A DNA stretch of 64,000 nt from Stenocarpella maydis. Taxonomy: Eukaryota; Ascomycota; Sordariomycetes; Diaporthales; Diaporthaceae. Position 1 is the stretch's first letter, and each line of letters starts with the position of its first letter. The notes beneath the pieces are model-generated. The model was not told the origin of the DNA, did no database searches, and saw only the letters and a list, made by a program, of their open reading frames with translations. A program made the translations under genes and the position numbers. The DNA lies in assembly GCA_002270565.1 (NCBI GenBank), contig NQMI01000037.1, forward strand, positions 67,637 to 131,636. Reading direction: 5' to 3'. Shown one piece after another: positions 46,104-58,359 of the stretch.

Positions 46104-46123
46104 TTTTTTTTTAAAAAAAAAAT
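46104..46123. repeat. T10-A10 palindrome
   Basis: Ten T followed directly by ten A, preceded by eight G at 46092-46099. The T/A block is a perfect inverted repeat without loop. It resembles an AT-rich flexible or nucleosome-excluding site. Confidence 0.85.
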
Positions 46124-47267
46124 TGTTACTACGACATGGATCTGGGCATCTTCGGGTAGTCTAGCGACGGGTAGAGGCACTACTACTGCGCAGTACATAT
46201 AATATCACGCATGTTATAGCCTGCGATCGGCTCCAGCGCCCGCCTCCAAAAATTCACAACGAAGCCAGACTCAGAGAGACCCTTTCCTGGCTGCATCCTC
46301 TGGTCTCTCAGCCAGGGGTCGACTATCTGCTTGCGCGGCGCGCGTGCTGGCAATTGCATAGCCGCAATGCGCGCCAGGCAACATATTCCCGGCTTGACAA
46401 CCGGATCAGCCGGTTGGCCGTCGGAGGCGGAGATAACGCTGCTTGCGCATGCGTTTGCGTTCGCATATGGTTGACGTCTTGTGTCGCTTATTTGGTCTGA
46501 CAAGAGCTTGAGCTCAAGCCATGTTAGCCGAGGAAAAGGCTCTACCCGCATATCAGTCCTCTTTGATTCGAGGATCTTCGAACCGTCCGTCGTGCGGCAG
46601 CATTAGTCTTCACGCCACGGGCCTTTTAGCTTTGGGACTACTGGAATGTTGGAGATGTACACTAGGATTTTCTCCTGACCTCGGTTACGGAGGCAGAGAA
46701 TAAGAACAAAAAGGGCCAAGTTCGATCCACAATTGCCAATACACCATTCCGAACCGGAACGTCATTTTGAGCAAGAGACAACATGTTCGCAGGCTGATCG
46801 CGGTTAGATCCACCAAAAAAAAAGACTTTCGGCTGTCGTCTGATCTTCAGATTTATAAACTCTTGCGTCCCGCGCATTAACACTAAAGTTCAGCCACTTG
46901 GGAGAGCAAGGGAGTTTCTAGGGTCTCCATGTCTGTAATGCCCAGGACGCAGTCGAGACCCCTCTGGATTGCAACCCCAGGGTGATCTTGGATCCGACAG
47001 ACGCGCTAGCCAGCCAGATGCCTGGTTCTCATCAGATGAAACTGCAGCTGCAGTGCGGAATACGAAAGCAACTCTCAATGATAATGCGCATTTTGTGCCA
47101 ATCCCCGTTTTTAATTCTTTGTTTTTTTAGGTCGTCAAATCGTTTGTCTCTTATCACCTGCATTTGCTTCACCCTCACGTCCCGGTCAGAATGGGCTCAT
47201 GCCCCCCCTCATCCTGCCAGAATGCCGCGCCAAGGTTCGCAGAGCGGAGAACGATGTTCGCCTCAGC

Positions 47268-47268
<1 letters not shown>

Positions 47269-47310
<42 letters not shown>
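47269..47310. repeat. CAG microsatellite, 14 units
   Basis: Fourteen perfect CAG units followed by CAA. In a plus-strand frame this would be polyglutamine and on the minus strand poly-alanine, but the surrounding frames (47164-47355 and 46982-47335) do not look like a real gene, so it is treated as non-coding. Confidence 0.9.
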
Positions 47311-47314
<4 letters not shown>

Positions 47315-48206
47315 GAGACAGTCTCGGTCACCTGAATTCTTGTGAGCCCTCGTAAGCCCGTTGGATCGGGCTTTCATCGACACTAACTGGCGTGTTAATT
47401 TCCCTAAGATCATATTCAATGTCGCTATCAGTGATGTCCCGCATCGCGTGGTCGTATCCGCAGAATTCTGGAAAAAGGCACGCCAGATCCACGAGCTGCT
47501 TGGTCCCCTGCTGGACAGCTCATCCTTGACTTGCGCTCTGACCCCCTCCCTCGGTAAGAGTCTGAAACCGCAAGGGAGGTAGCTCGATGATCTATACTAT
47601 CTCATCCGATGTCTACGCCTCCACCGGAGTCACAAACGTCAAATTGTGTGTACTTTTTCTATTAGCAATGCTAGACCCATCAGGTTACACTTTGCCCAAT
47701 TTTTTTTTTTTAGCAAAAGCAACTTTGACTGGAGAAGTTCACATTTTACGTTCGGGGTCCTAGGGGAGGTGCACGATGCCGTTCTGAATGTGGACCGGCC
47801 GATCATGGACAAATATACATAGACTCCCAGCTATTCGGGCCGCTCAGACCTTCGCAGCAGGCACTGTCAAGGACAAACGGGTCGTAGGGTTGATAACGGT
47901 TGTCTCGCAGATTTATCCCTCAGACAAGGGTGAAATAAGCGAGCCAGTCGACGCAATCTCGCAATCCTCTCAGAGCCGAAATACCTCAGACGTCTGGACC
48001 TGTTCAGATGTGCAAAGTCCCTCGTCTCGCCGCAAAGTTGGCTCGGTGGGCGCCCGCTGCTAGATACGCACCAGACTTGGTGGTCCGTCCAATGTTTTGT
48101 GAGCGCCTGGGCACTCACAGCTTTTGGTGGGGCTCCTAATTGGGTTGACTGGCCCGAAGAAGCGACAGAGGCCCTTTCCCAAACTTTTGAATGGTTTGCT
48201 TCCGCT

Positions 48207-50684
48207 TCAAGTGTCCGTCAAGGATGCGAAGTCAGGGTAGCGCAGGTCCGCATTGTCCTCGAGGAAAGCCATCCACTCCTTCAGGAACTTGCTGCCTCTG
48301 TATGCCGAGAAGCGGCCAAGGGTCAGCCCGTCATCACCTATGGAGTTTGAAGTTGTCTCATGTGTTTGTCTGTGCAGTGCTGTTTGACATCTGCATCGCA
48401 GATACTTCCCGATAAAGAAAGCCACTGGAGGGCGTCTCGACTTACTTCTGCACCGTTTCCGAGTCACCAATTACAGTGAGCGAGCGTTTGGGCCGCGTCA
48501 TGGCAACTGCCGTGGGTTAGATTGCTGTCCTCGTCTCGCCAGTGGATACCAAGCCCTCGGGGAGGATGAAACATACCGTTGAGTCGGCGTTTCTCACCAA
48601 GGAATCCTACCTCGCCATCAGAGTTGCTTCGGACGAGGCTGACAACAACTGCTTCTTTCTCGCGGCCCTGGAAGCCATCGACACTTCCGAGCTCGATGCC
48701 AGGGAATTGCTCTTTGAGGGGCGCGAGTTGTGCAAGCTTGTGAGCACATGACCCTGTTAGTGATCGTCCCGCGTGAACTATAACACAATGCGATATCGCT
48801 GTCAAGATGGGACGTGGGCCATCAAATCTGTGGACCCGCAACGTGTTGCACAGTGCGATACCGAACTCATACATACCTGGGCATTATAAGGCGTCACAAC
48901 AGCAATGTCGTCAGCCTTGACGCCAGCGCCCACAAGAGCGCGAACATGCTGCTTGACGAGCAGAGCCTCCATCTCGTTACTCTTGCTGTCGCCTCGCAGC
49001 GATGCCTTTGCATTCTTGGTTGTGTCCTCGTCGTCTTCCTTTTCCGGGAAGTCTCCTCCCTGCGTGTCGATAAAAATCAACGGCTCCGTTGTGTCATCAC
49101 AGACTTGCACATCATAGGGCAGATCCTTCAAGAGGCGGTCCTTGACTGCATCGGCAGCGATAAGTTTGGACTCGTACAGTTGATCCGAGGGAAAACGCAT
49201 GATCTTTTCATGCATCCGATACTGAGTAGTCAGCATTCTTTTGATTGACGGTCCGTGAAGGGCCAGGAGGCGGTCGAAGAGTGTAGTCTCTAGCGTCGCC
49301 CCTTTGGGCACCTTCTCGCCCTCCTTTGCGGTCGGCTTCGTTTTGGTGTTCAGCGACTTGATAGTTGGTGGTAACTGGAGATGGTCTCCTGCGCAGACAG
49401 CCTTCTTGGCCGAGAGCAGCGGTACCCAGCACTGCGCCTCGAGGGCTTGAGACGCTTCGTCAATGATGACAACATCGAATTCCTCGTTTCGGAGCTGAAA
49501 GCCTCCAGCTCCGTGCAGAGTCGCGAGGACCACTTTGCTCCCTTTGACCAGGTTGTCGATGCAGCCTTTTTCGCGCACACGGTATTCCTTTCTCAGCTCC
49601 TTGAGGTCCATGTATATTGCCTTGCGCTCCCTGCCATTCCTAGTTTTCTTGATCGATGCCTGCTTGGCGTCCATCTCATCGCGGACGTCCTTGACGATCT
49701 GGCCGGCTTCGGAAGTCCTCGTGAGAACATCGAGCGAGTGATTCAGGACGGATGGGAGCAGGCGTGCAGGGTGGCCCAGGCGAACGATTGGGATCTTGTG
49801 TGGCGACAGTCTCTCAACAATGTTGTCGACTGAGATATTAGATGGCCCGCAGACCAAGATCCGCAAGCCTCTCTTGATCATCTGCAGTATTAACTCGATC
49901 AGCGTATGCGTTTTTCCGGTACCAGGTGGACCATGGATCAATGCGATCTCCCTGGATGCCAGTGCAAACCGTATTGCATCCTTCTGGGAATCATTGAGAC
50001 TCGGGTCGAACCATTCCAGCCTCCCAACATCTGGGTCAGAATCGAGCTTTTCGGGTATCGGCGTAGGACTCGACTGCCCAAACAAGACTCTCATAAAGAC
50101 GGAGTGCTCAGAGTCGCTCATGGCCTGCAGCCTCCCCATGGTTTGGTTCATCCTGCCGCCATTAGCTCCGGGGCCCTCCCATACGCCCACGAGGGGACCA
50201 GGTACCTCTTGAACGTCACCTCATCGGCCAGCTTCACGACCCACACCCTGCCCCCAAGCGCGGCGCCGACATCCTCCTTGTCCTCGTCCAAGGCCACGCC
50301 GACGTCCCCCCTCCTCACCCGCGTGACGACGCCCCTGACGCCCTTGCGCTCGAGGTCCCTGACCTCGCGCTTCTTGGCGCTGCCGGCGGGCTGCTCACTG
50401 ACCAGGACGATGTCGCCGGTGCGGATGCCGTGCTCGGGCAGGTCCCCGCCCGAGGATGACACGGCCGAGTCGGCGGCCAGCTCGATGACCGTCTTGCCGC
50501 CGAGACCGGTGCGCTGCGACGACACGGTTAGGTTGGTGACGGCGACGCCGGCGCGCTGCAGGGCCGAGGGCGAGTGGGCCGAGATGAGGTGGCTCGTCTC
50601 TGCGATCTCAGACCTTTGCTCGGCTTCCAGGAGGGCGATCTGAGTGCCCGCGAAGGTGGGTATGTCAACAGGTTTTGGGGCCAT
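48207..50684 (-). CDS. hcs1: Hcs1/SMUBP2-type DNA helicase (DNA polymerase alpha-associated helicase A)
   Basis: Five exons (50684-50206, 50152-48877, 48736-48577, 48506-48446, 48297-48207) with introns of 53, 140, 70 and 148 bp give 688 residues. Superfamily 1 (Upf1-like) helicase motifs are in order: Walker A GPPGTGKT at 234-241, DEASQ at 391-395, QLPPT of motif III, the QYRMH motif [15 protein letters not shown] of motif V and AMTRPKR of motif VI. The N-terminal part up to 160 is the beta-barrel/stalk region typical of the IGHMBP2/Hcs1 group. These enzymes unwind DNA and RNA 5' to 3' and associate with lagging-strand replication in yeast. Every junction rebuilds a family motif, for example FKRMNQT across intron 1, so the model is well supported. 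A spurious N-terminal extension through a poly-T run was excluded. Confidence 0.93.
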
Positions 50685-50735
50685 CTTCAGAAAGGTGGCT
50701 GCTGCGGGACGTGATGCTGGGCGAGCGGCTCCAGG

Positions 50736-50773
<38 letters not shown>

Positions 50774-51710
50774 TTAAATAAATCGGGGTCGCAGCAAATG
50801 ATGGCCTGGAGTCACAGTAGCAAGCCAGACCTGAGGGAATATGCAGGCTCAGTATCAAAAGTAATGAGGAAGGACAAGCCGGGTCGGGCAGAGCCAAGGT
50901 TTGTTTGCATCGAGTCAGCTTGTTTAGGAGGCCATAACTGAAGAGAGCTCTATCCCGCGAAGTTGAGGGGCCGTCGGAAGGGGAGGTCAGTCAGTTTCAG
51001 CGAACTAATTAACACGCTGGGCCAAACAGCCTGTAAAAGTCTCCCTCCTGGATCAACTGATACTTTACTCCAATTGAGGATCCAACTACTCTTGTCCTGT
51101 AAATTGAAGCAGGCACGAGAGCCACGGAGTCCACATGAGATCACACTGGGAGGGAAAAAGGGACCGATTGAAGCCAACTCGCACGTGAATGCGGTGTGAT
51201 GGCATTGCTCGCCTACAAGACACACCCTGGCCCGGTCTAGCTACGTCCGGGGGCACCTGGGCTTGGTGCTGTGGCCGCTGAGGCTGGCCCCGTTACAGCA
51301 CACCCTGGCCCCCGTACTGGGTAGGTGTTTCTGTTGGGCCGCCAACAGATCCCAGCCCGGTATATATAACATTCATAGGCACCGTCTCCTGGACTCGCAT
51401 GATCCTATCTCTTTGTCTCATCATCGCAGCGGCATTCTGATGTCTTTTGTTTCCTCAAATGGCAGACTATGGTGTGATGCATCAAATGCGGGCTGTCGTG
51501 CCAGGAAAACGCCTCCAGCCCGACAGCCTAAATGAACAAATGCGCCGCCCAGACTCCGAAATGCTGCGCTCGGGTGTGCGCTCAGCCATGCGGGCACTCC
51601 CGCCACGGATCTCCCCACCACGACACGTGGACTGAGCAGCCCACGCCATGACAATGCCCTTTACAACGAAAGCAGTTCCGCACTATTATGACCCGGGCCC
51701 TTCCACGACC
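50685..51710. other. Intergenic with helicase promoter and poly-T tract
   Basis: A T-rich tract with TTTTC units at about 50738-50776 lies directly upstream of the helicase start and is a plausible nucleosome-depleted promoter element. No gene is visible in the rest of the kilobase. Confidence 0.5.
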
Positions 51711-52928
51711 CTACATGTCCTCCTCCACCATCCCCAGCACGTCCAGCTCCGTCTTGACCATCCGCTCGAACTCATCCCGGTCGATGCCCGCCCCCCGCGA
51801 CAGCAGGAACAGGCTCCTGATGCTCCTCGACAGGTGCTGCTTGACAGCGAACTCGCTCGACTCCTGGCGCCCCGCCTGCTCCTCTAGCCTCAGCACCGTG
51901 TTCGACCCTTTCGAGCTGGCGCTGGACTCAGGCCTTGGGTGCGCGAGCGACGCCGTCCGCTCCTCCTCCTCCTGCGACCTGCCGCCCGGCGACGGTGCGA
52001 GCGTCCACGCGCCGTTGGTCTCGTTCGCTTCCTCGCCGTCCTCACCGGACCTCGCGACCGGGGCTACGGGGCGCTGCAGGCCCAGGGGAGGTGCCGGGCC
52101 CGTGAATTCCTGTGCCGCCTGTGCCTCGTCGGGGTCGTGGTTGTCCATAGCGGGCTGCACGTTGTCGTACTGGGCAAAATAGGCGTCATCCTCCTCGGCG
52201 ACCGCACGGTGCGTAGCCGCCAGTGTCTGCTGTGGGGCTGACTGTGGTGCAGGCGAGCGGTTGGTGTGCGGAGTGCGTGCAGGTGTGGCATCGTAACGAG
52301 CCCAATAATCGTCGTCGTCGTCGTCGTCTTCCTCCTCGTGCTGTTTGTCATTTGCGGAGGTATGTGCTGTGGCGGAGCTGGCCATCTGTGGCGTGGGCTG
52401 GTTGGCATCCTCGCCTTGCTGCCGGAACGAGTTTTCTGCAGCCTCGATGCTCGAGTACCCCGAGAAGGACGTGAAGGGGTTGGATTTATCCCGGACGCTG
52501 ATCTCGCCGACGCGCCACCCGTCGCCGCCTCCTGCCTCGTCGTTGATGCAGTATACGAGTCGGAAGAACAGTTCAAAGTCCTCGAGGACAACAAATGCTT
52601 GCAGGGTCTCCTCGTCGAGCCGCCTATACTGTGTCTGGACATCATAGTCCCAGTCGACCTCGACCTCGCCGGAAACAGGATGTGGCTCGAGCCGGTCGCT
52701 GCGAGCCACCTCTGCCAGCCGCGCGTCCTTGCTTTTGTCGTAGGATAGTAGACGAAGCCATGGCTCTGTGCTGGCTGAGGACATTAATTGGACACGCTGT
52801 CGGAGGATCGGGGAGAGCAGTGGCAGTATTGCGGGCGCGGGCTGTGTCGAGAGGGCTGCAGCAGGCAAGGCCGGTAGGAGCGGCGTCAGGATGCCTCTGA
52901 TGTCGGGGCTCGCTATCGTAGAAGTCAT
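51711..52928 (-). CDS. Conserved fungal protein of unknown function, acidic middle
   Basis: A single 405-residue frame. The N-terminal half (to about residue 165) is well ordered, with LPLLSPILRQRVQ, a segment LEVDWDYDVQTQYRRLDEET-like acidic/aromatic run and FELFFRLVYCIND; this resembles a globular domain. The middle carries an acidic EEDDDDDDD stretch and two related motifs, DYWARYD and DAYFAQYD, about 50 residues apart. The C terminus is a helix rich in Leu, Arg and Glu (VKQHLSRSIRSLFLLSRG). I do not recognise the family. Order of ordered domain, short repeated aromatic-acidic motifs and C-terminal helix suggests an adaptor. The coding frame is clear from length and composition; overlapping frames on the other strand are shadows. 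Confidence 0.72.
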   Translation of the reverse strand: MTSTIASPDIRGILTPLLPALPAAALSTQPAPAILPLLSPILRQRVQLMSSASTEPWLRLLSYDKSKDARLAEVARSDRLEPHPVSGEVEVDWDYDVQTQYRRLDEETLQAFVVLEDFELFFRLVYCINDEAGGGDGWRVGEISVRDKSNPFTSFSGYSSIEAAENSFRQQGEDANQPTPQMASSATAHTSANDKQHEEEDDDDDDDYWARYDATPARTPHTNRSPAPQSAPQQTLAATHRAVAEEDDAYFAQYDNVQPAMDNHDPDEAQAAQEFTGPAPPLGLQRPVAPVARSGEDGEEANETNGAWTLAPSPGGRSQEEEERTASLAHPRPESSASSKGSNTVLRLEEQAGRQESSEFAVKQHLSRSIRSLFLLSRGAGIDRDEFERMVKTELDVLGMVEEDM

Positions 52929-55900
52929 TTTCGGAGTATTGTGGGGTCAGCTTGCAAGCGCGCCGTCGAGTGTGTGGGTGTGCTTGTGTGTGGCTCTTGG
53001 TTCATATGAATTGTCGAGGGTGCGTTGCAGCGACGAAGGGGATTGTGAGACAGACTGGCCCGCCCCGATCACATGCAAAGCGGCGAGGACTTGACTCAGC
53101 CACAGCAAAACCTGTGCTCGAATCACAAGGTCGGGGAGTGAGATGCAAAGGGGGTTTTCTCTGCACTCAATAAGCAGAAGTAAACAACAAGAGAGGAGGG
53201 GAGGCTACCAGAGCCAACTCGGGAAACACCAAGAGTAAGGACATGACACGGAGAAATGGACGAGGACCTGCCCGCGTCTAAACTAGGACGTCAAGTCGAG
53301 GCGACGCCCAGGAATAACCCACCTCGCGCCGTCACCATACACCCCACCGTGTGCGACACCAGATTGACAATAGCGGGATTCAATTGGAACGGACGGGCGG
53401 AACTTGTGGGCCTTGGGGTTATACACCATACTACCTGACTACCTGGGTATATGTCAGTGGGCAGGGGTCGCCCTGATGACCGCATTGCCCACAAGGCCCG
53501 CAGGTGCGATGCGACGCTAACAGCCTGTACGGAAGTTCACCCACTTCTTGGGCCTGTATGATGGCCTGACTGGCCTGCCGCCCCTTATGAAAGCCAAGAC
53601 CTGCTTATTGCTTTGCTGAAAACAACTGTGCTTCTGTCGGTAGTCTCGGTGCCACTGCCGACTGTTAAACACACAAATCTCGACATCAGACGAGATTGGC
53701 TTTCTCCCCAATATGTTCGTCTTCTCAGTCACAATCTGATCAACCCAATCCAAGAGTCAAGAGCCCTCGACTATTGCATGGACCCCCCTCCAAACTTACC
53801 CGGTTCCCATTTCCGGGTCAAGGAAAGGCTCACTGTACGCTCTCGGTCAGCCTACAGACATCAACAGTCAGCCCCGTGCCGTTTGATGAGACATGGATCT
53901 TGGATTTCCTGCCACCGAAATCTCGGACAACAGTCCCTTGCCTTGTCCTCTGCTCGCATCCTAGGGCTCAGCCGCCCACCGGGACAGTACACCTGCTGAC
54001 GGCTCGTCTTATGAACCAACCGCCCCTTGGTTACAACGCTGGCCACCGGCACAATGATGATGGGTTGGACTTTCTCTCCTGGCTCTCCGCGGGTTCAGCG
54101 TGAGAACAATCTGTGTCATCATCTCGCGATACGACACACTTGATCTGGTCATCTCCTCAACAACCGCTGATATCGTCGCCCAATTCACTACATCTTACCC
54201 TTCCGGATGATGTGTCTTCCCTCTGTTCTCGTCCCACGCTGGTTTCGCAGGCTCGAACATGGTCATAGCCTTGTCTCATTTGTTCACGTTGCCTGAAGCG
54301 TCGCATGACAGTTGTGCTCAACACAAAATCACAACAGTGCTAACCACAGGCCTCAAGTGGGGTAGCAACTTGATAGGTCGCTGAGGGGAGGTAGGTTGAC
54401 CTCTACGTCTTTTGTCCTTTTTCTTCTTCTTTTTCTTCTTCTCCTTTCCACTGAGGTGAAGAGAACAGGTCGAGCGAAACAACATGGCTGGTGACAGAAA
54501 CAAAAGTGACGGAAATACAAGGCAATGCCTGCTGTGCTTCTCTCGCGTCGACATTGCTAGGACCCTTGCCAAGGCCGAATGAGATCCGCCCCGAGGTTCA
54601 CGAGTCGCGGTGCAAACCGTGATGTTTGTTTGTTCGATAACTGGTCCGTCGCTAAACTGCAGTTGGACTGCAGGCTCGCAGGCTCCCCATTTCTATACAG
54701 GATGTGGCCTCACCCAGATGCAATGGCTCAGAGAGGCGCTGAAGGAACATTGGCGATACGTACCGACGTACCTGGCGTCACTTGCCGAACATCAGGGTGC
54801 TTGCTCATTTCGGGCCGTCGGTATATCCCCCCCCCCTGGGGTAGTCGATACGCTCTGATCTTAGACAGTCGGCAGCGACCGCCTCGGTCCAGTGGCGGGG
54901 CGGCTTGGGTCAAGAGTCAGTCCTCTACCGTGCATGACCGGAGGATACCGCCGCAAGCCCGTCAGAAGCGAGTCTGTGTGCCAGTGATCCTGGGTCATTT
55001 CGGCGGCACTGGGATCTTTACTCTGGGCACTAGCCGCATCCGGTCCGTACGGCCAGGTCTGTTGCCAGAGATTTGATGGAGGCAAAGATGGAAGCCGAAA
55101 CAGATGCGGAGATTCCATACTGTCACTAGTGCTTCCAATAGCCCCTCTTTAATGACCCCTTACGGCATAACCCGCAAGCAACATGTCCTAGGTATTCTGA
55201 TCGCCGTGAGTGTCGTAGGAGACGTGGTTTTAGCCATGCAGATATTATTCATTTCCCTTGGGACTTGAGGCAGATATTTGTGCGCAACCCGTATAATTAA
55301 TCGGCCGGCCTGTGGCGTCGGCAGAGGCCGCGCTGGTAATGGTTAGTGCATTGTGCGCAGATGGCGCTCGTCCATTGTGGACAACCACTGCGTCGAGTAT
55401 TTGCATGTGTGCTAATGGCGTATCACTGCACACTGCCATTTACATTTGAAGTCGGTGCAGGGCTATTATTTCCACGACTGTCAAGTGCGCGAAACTGTCT
55501 GCGGTGGGCTCAGCTGACCACCCACAGCTCCTGTGCCTCCACCGCGTAACCAGCCACAGCACGCTGCATTGGTGTGTCTGTGGCGTCAGGCCCGACCCCA
55601 GCGGAGTCTTGGTCCCAAAATAATTCACTTGTACTCTCTAGCTTTTGGATTTGGGTGTGGAAGGCGTCTTTCCAACCTAGACAATCACGCAGTCCTGTCT
55701 CACACGTGCTGCCCTCTGCAGACACGGTGCTGCGCAAGGCTTGATGATTTGGGCGACGGAGCTAATACATCGAGAGAGATAGGTTCGCGACTGAGATAAG
55801 CCACCTGTGGATCGAGGCCAGGTTTTCCCTGCACCATGCAACATGGCTGTTCGAGCAGCAATGCCTTCTCTCACTTGTAGGCCAGAAGAGGCGTGATCCT

Positions 55901-57855
55901 GGCCTCACTGTCAGTGACTTCCCCAAGTAGATAGTTGTCCCCCAACTCAAGCCCGGTGGCACTCTGGTATTCCCTGCCACAAGGCTGCGAGGCTTGATCC
56001 CTCATGGCCCGCAAAGTTGCGAGGTGCGTCAAGGCCTCTGTCGAGGCCACACGCCATGTGGAAGCTTGAGAACAGGAACCATGGTTTCCGCCTAGTTGCG
56101 ACTGTCACCACTCTTACCCTGCATGGCCACAAGCAGCCTGTGTATACACGACTGCCTGCGGCTGCGCCGCTCACGGAGCGCGGTCTAGGATCCGATTCCA
56201 CCCCCACCCTCGGGCCTCGCCCCATGCGCAAGGCTCGCGCTTACTTGGCACAGGTGCTGTACAGCATATTATTTTGAGAGAATTCAGCTGTCTTGCCTAT
56301 TCTGAGGTTGGAATCTTAGTTGTCAGTCTACATCGGCGCTGTAGTGGTTGGTTGTTGTCTGCCTGATCTGGTGGATACCAAGAATGAACTTACAGGTGTG
56401 AGGCCAGGTATCTTTTCCGCAATGGAAGAAACTGCGCATCAACTGTGACGATGACTCCCGGTTGGCGAGGCCGTTTTTTACATGAAACTTGTAGTTCAGC
56501 ATAACTCGCTGCCTCTTCGAATCGTGTCCTCTATCGTGGCAATGGTGGTGGGCTGTGATCGGTCTATGCTGTCTCCCGATACCAAGGCGGATTCGTGGAC
56601 GAGAGGAGATGTTGGCGGCCTTGTAGCCATGAGCCAGTTATGTGTCTATTATGCTATGGAAGCTTCCAAGGTTACCTCCCCGGGATCACCATACTGAAGA
56701 GACTTGTATCTGGCTTGTAGGCTTCGTGGCTTCCTATAGTACTGGAAAGAAGCCACTTCCAGCTACATCCGCACGCCTGGGCGCGGATCGACCTGTACGT
56801 TTCCATTATAATGCTTCCAGGTGGTCAGTGCATCATCGGGACACACTTGGAGCCTTGTACAGATTTATTGCTACCATGTGAGCGGCGACAAATCTCGACT
56901 CCCTCTTTGGGGAACCTGGCAGAACCTGGCCTACCATAGCCGGGTTCAGCCTGAATGAAGCTTGGTGCAGCGATTATCTGCAGAAGCATGATTTACGGCA
57001 AGTGCCAGGCTTCATGGATTCATGCATGCACTGAGCATCTAGTTGATGCGTCCGTCAGTCCAGCACCCAATGGATTGAGCCCGCCCCCAACCATCAAGGC
57101 AGACGGATGAGCTGCGGCCGCAGGCTCAGGCCGGGCGAGCCTGATCTCGTATTACAAACATCCACAGCCTCAGGCCCACGAATGCAACCCTCTAGACAGA
57201 TATATGTACGGTACGTCCTCTGTGCATCGCCACGACGGCCATCCTGGGTACGGGAGCCGGGAGCGGAGGCACTCGGGAGCAGGTGTGCCTTTTTCGACAT
57301 GGGCGTCATCCAATAAGATGCCCTAGTCAATCCGAATGAGGCAGTTCGTGCGCACAGACCCACCTCCAACGGTCAGTGGCCAGGGGTGCCTACCTAGGTA
57401 GCTAGACAAACAAGCCATACCCTGGGCCAGTACTTCTCATCGTCCACGGTGCAAGACACTGGGAAATCCCGCTTGAATATCCAAGATGGCCCATGGTGGC
57501 TTAACCAGACCATGGTGGAGGAGTCCTTCTAAGGCGTATATGTGGAGTATCAGACCCTCACGAGATGTGACTCGAAGAGCAATTCGCTGCACCTGCCAGT
57601 GGTCGGGGGCCGTGTCTTGGGGGCCGTTGCAACGTCGATGCGGTGCGATGATGGAGAACGCCACCAAGGCTGCCTGTGTGACGAACGGTTGTGCGTGATT
57701 TGGGGGCTTTGAGACGGCTTTAAACTCATCCGAGCCCTTCCCATGTTATCACAACTTCCGTGGCACAAACCCACGCATCCACCCCAATATAAAACAGACT
57801 TCTAATCAAATCTATCACCAGAACTTAAAGCGCCGACAACCCTTGATCAGTCATC
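52929..57855. other. Gene-poor region of 4.9 kb
   Basis: Only short frames without domain character are seen on either strand. The last part holds a TATAAAA at 57788-57794, 62 bp before the next start codon. No repeats beyond short homopolymers were noticed. Confidence 0.5.
57788..57794 (+). promoter_or_regulatory. TATA box of the small conserved gene
   Basis: TATAAAA lies 62 bp before the ATG at 57856, a suitable distance for a core promoter with a short leader. Confidence 0.5.
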
Positions 57856-58359
57856 ATGCGCTCGCGATTCGCAGAGTCCGATACCGATGAGGAAATCCTC
57901 CCGCAGGGCATGACCCGCATCGGGTATGATGCGGATACTGAGACGTACACCTTCAGCGGTGCGGATGGCAGCATCTGGGAAGGGTCTCCAGGAAGCCGGT
58001 TCGGCACCCTCACAAGGGTCGGCCTCCCAGTCCGGCAAGCAGCAGACACCCAAGGGGACAGGACCGAAGGCCCACCACCCTCAACCTCGGGCCAAGCGGG
58101 TGGCTCTGAAAAAGACTCATCCATGCCGAATGTCGAGGAAAACCTAGGCGGCAGGCGGAGGTCAGCTTCCAGAGCCCTGTTGCGGTGCGTGTCGAAGGTC
58201 ACGTCGTCGCTCCGGCCGCGCTCCAACAGCCAGGCTAGCAGCGCAAGCCAGTCTCCGCCCGACACACTCTCACCAGACGTGGAAGACTTTTTATTTTCGC
58301 ACGTCAGAAGAGAGCAGGACCGATATGGCCGGGAAAATGAACTCCGAGTGCAAGAGTGA
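57856..58359 (+). CDS. Small conserved fungal protein with N-terminal GMTRIGYDADT motif
   Basis: A 167-residue intronless frame. The first 55 residues form the conserved part: an acidic start (SDTDEEILPQG), then MTRIGYDADTETYTFSGADG and WEGSPGSRFGTLTRVG. I recall this block from small fungal proteins often labelled as carbohydrate-binding (CBM50-linked) without proof. The rest is Ser/Arg-rich and disordered with the basic patch RRRSASRALLR. No signal peptide or membrane segment is present, so an intracellular place is more likely than the cell wall. Function is unknown. A TATA box lies just upstream, which suggests a regulated rather than housekeeping gene. Confidence 0.7.
   Translation: MRSRFAESDTDEEILPQGMTRIGYDADTETYTFSGADGSIWEGSPGSRFGTLTRVGLPVRQAADTQGDRTEGPPPSTSGQAGGSEKDSSMPNVEENLGGRRRSASRALLRCVSKVTSSLRPRSNSQASSASQSPPDTLSPDVEDFLFSHVRREQDRYGRENELRVQE

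Larger units (their letters stand above)
44210..48206. other. Gene-poor spacer of 4 kb
   Basis: No convincing gene. Frames on both strands (for example 45083-45703 + and 45375-44983 -) lack domain character. It holds an 11-bp tandem repeat, a T10/A10 palindrome, a CAG microsatellite and a weak possible transposase remnant near 47361-47582, each listed separately. Confidence 0.5.
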
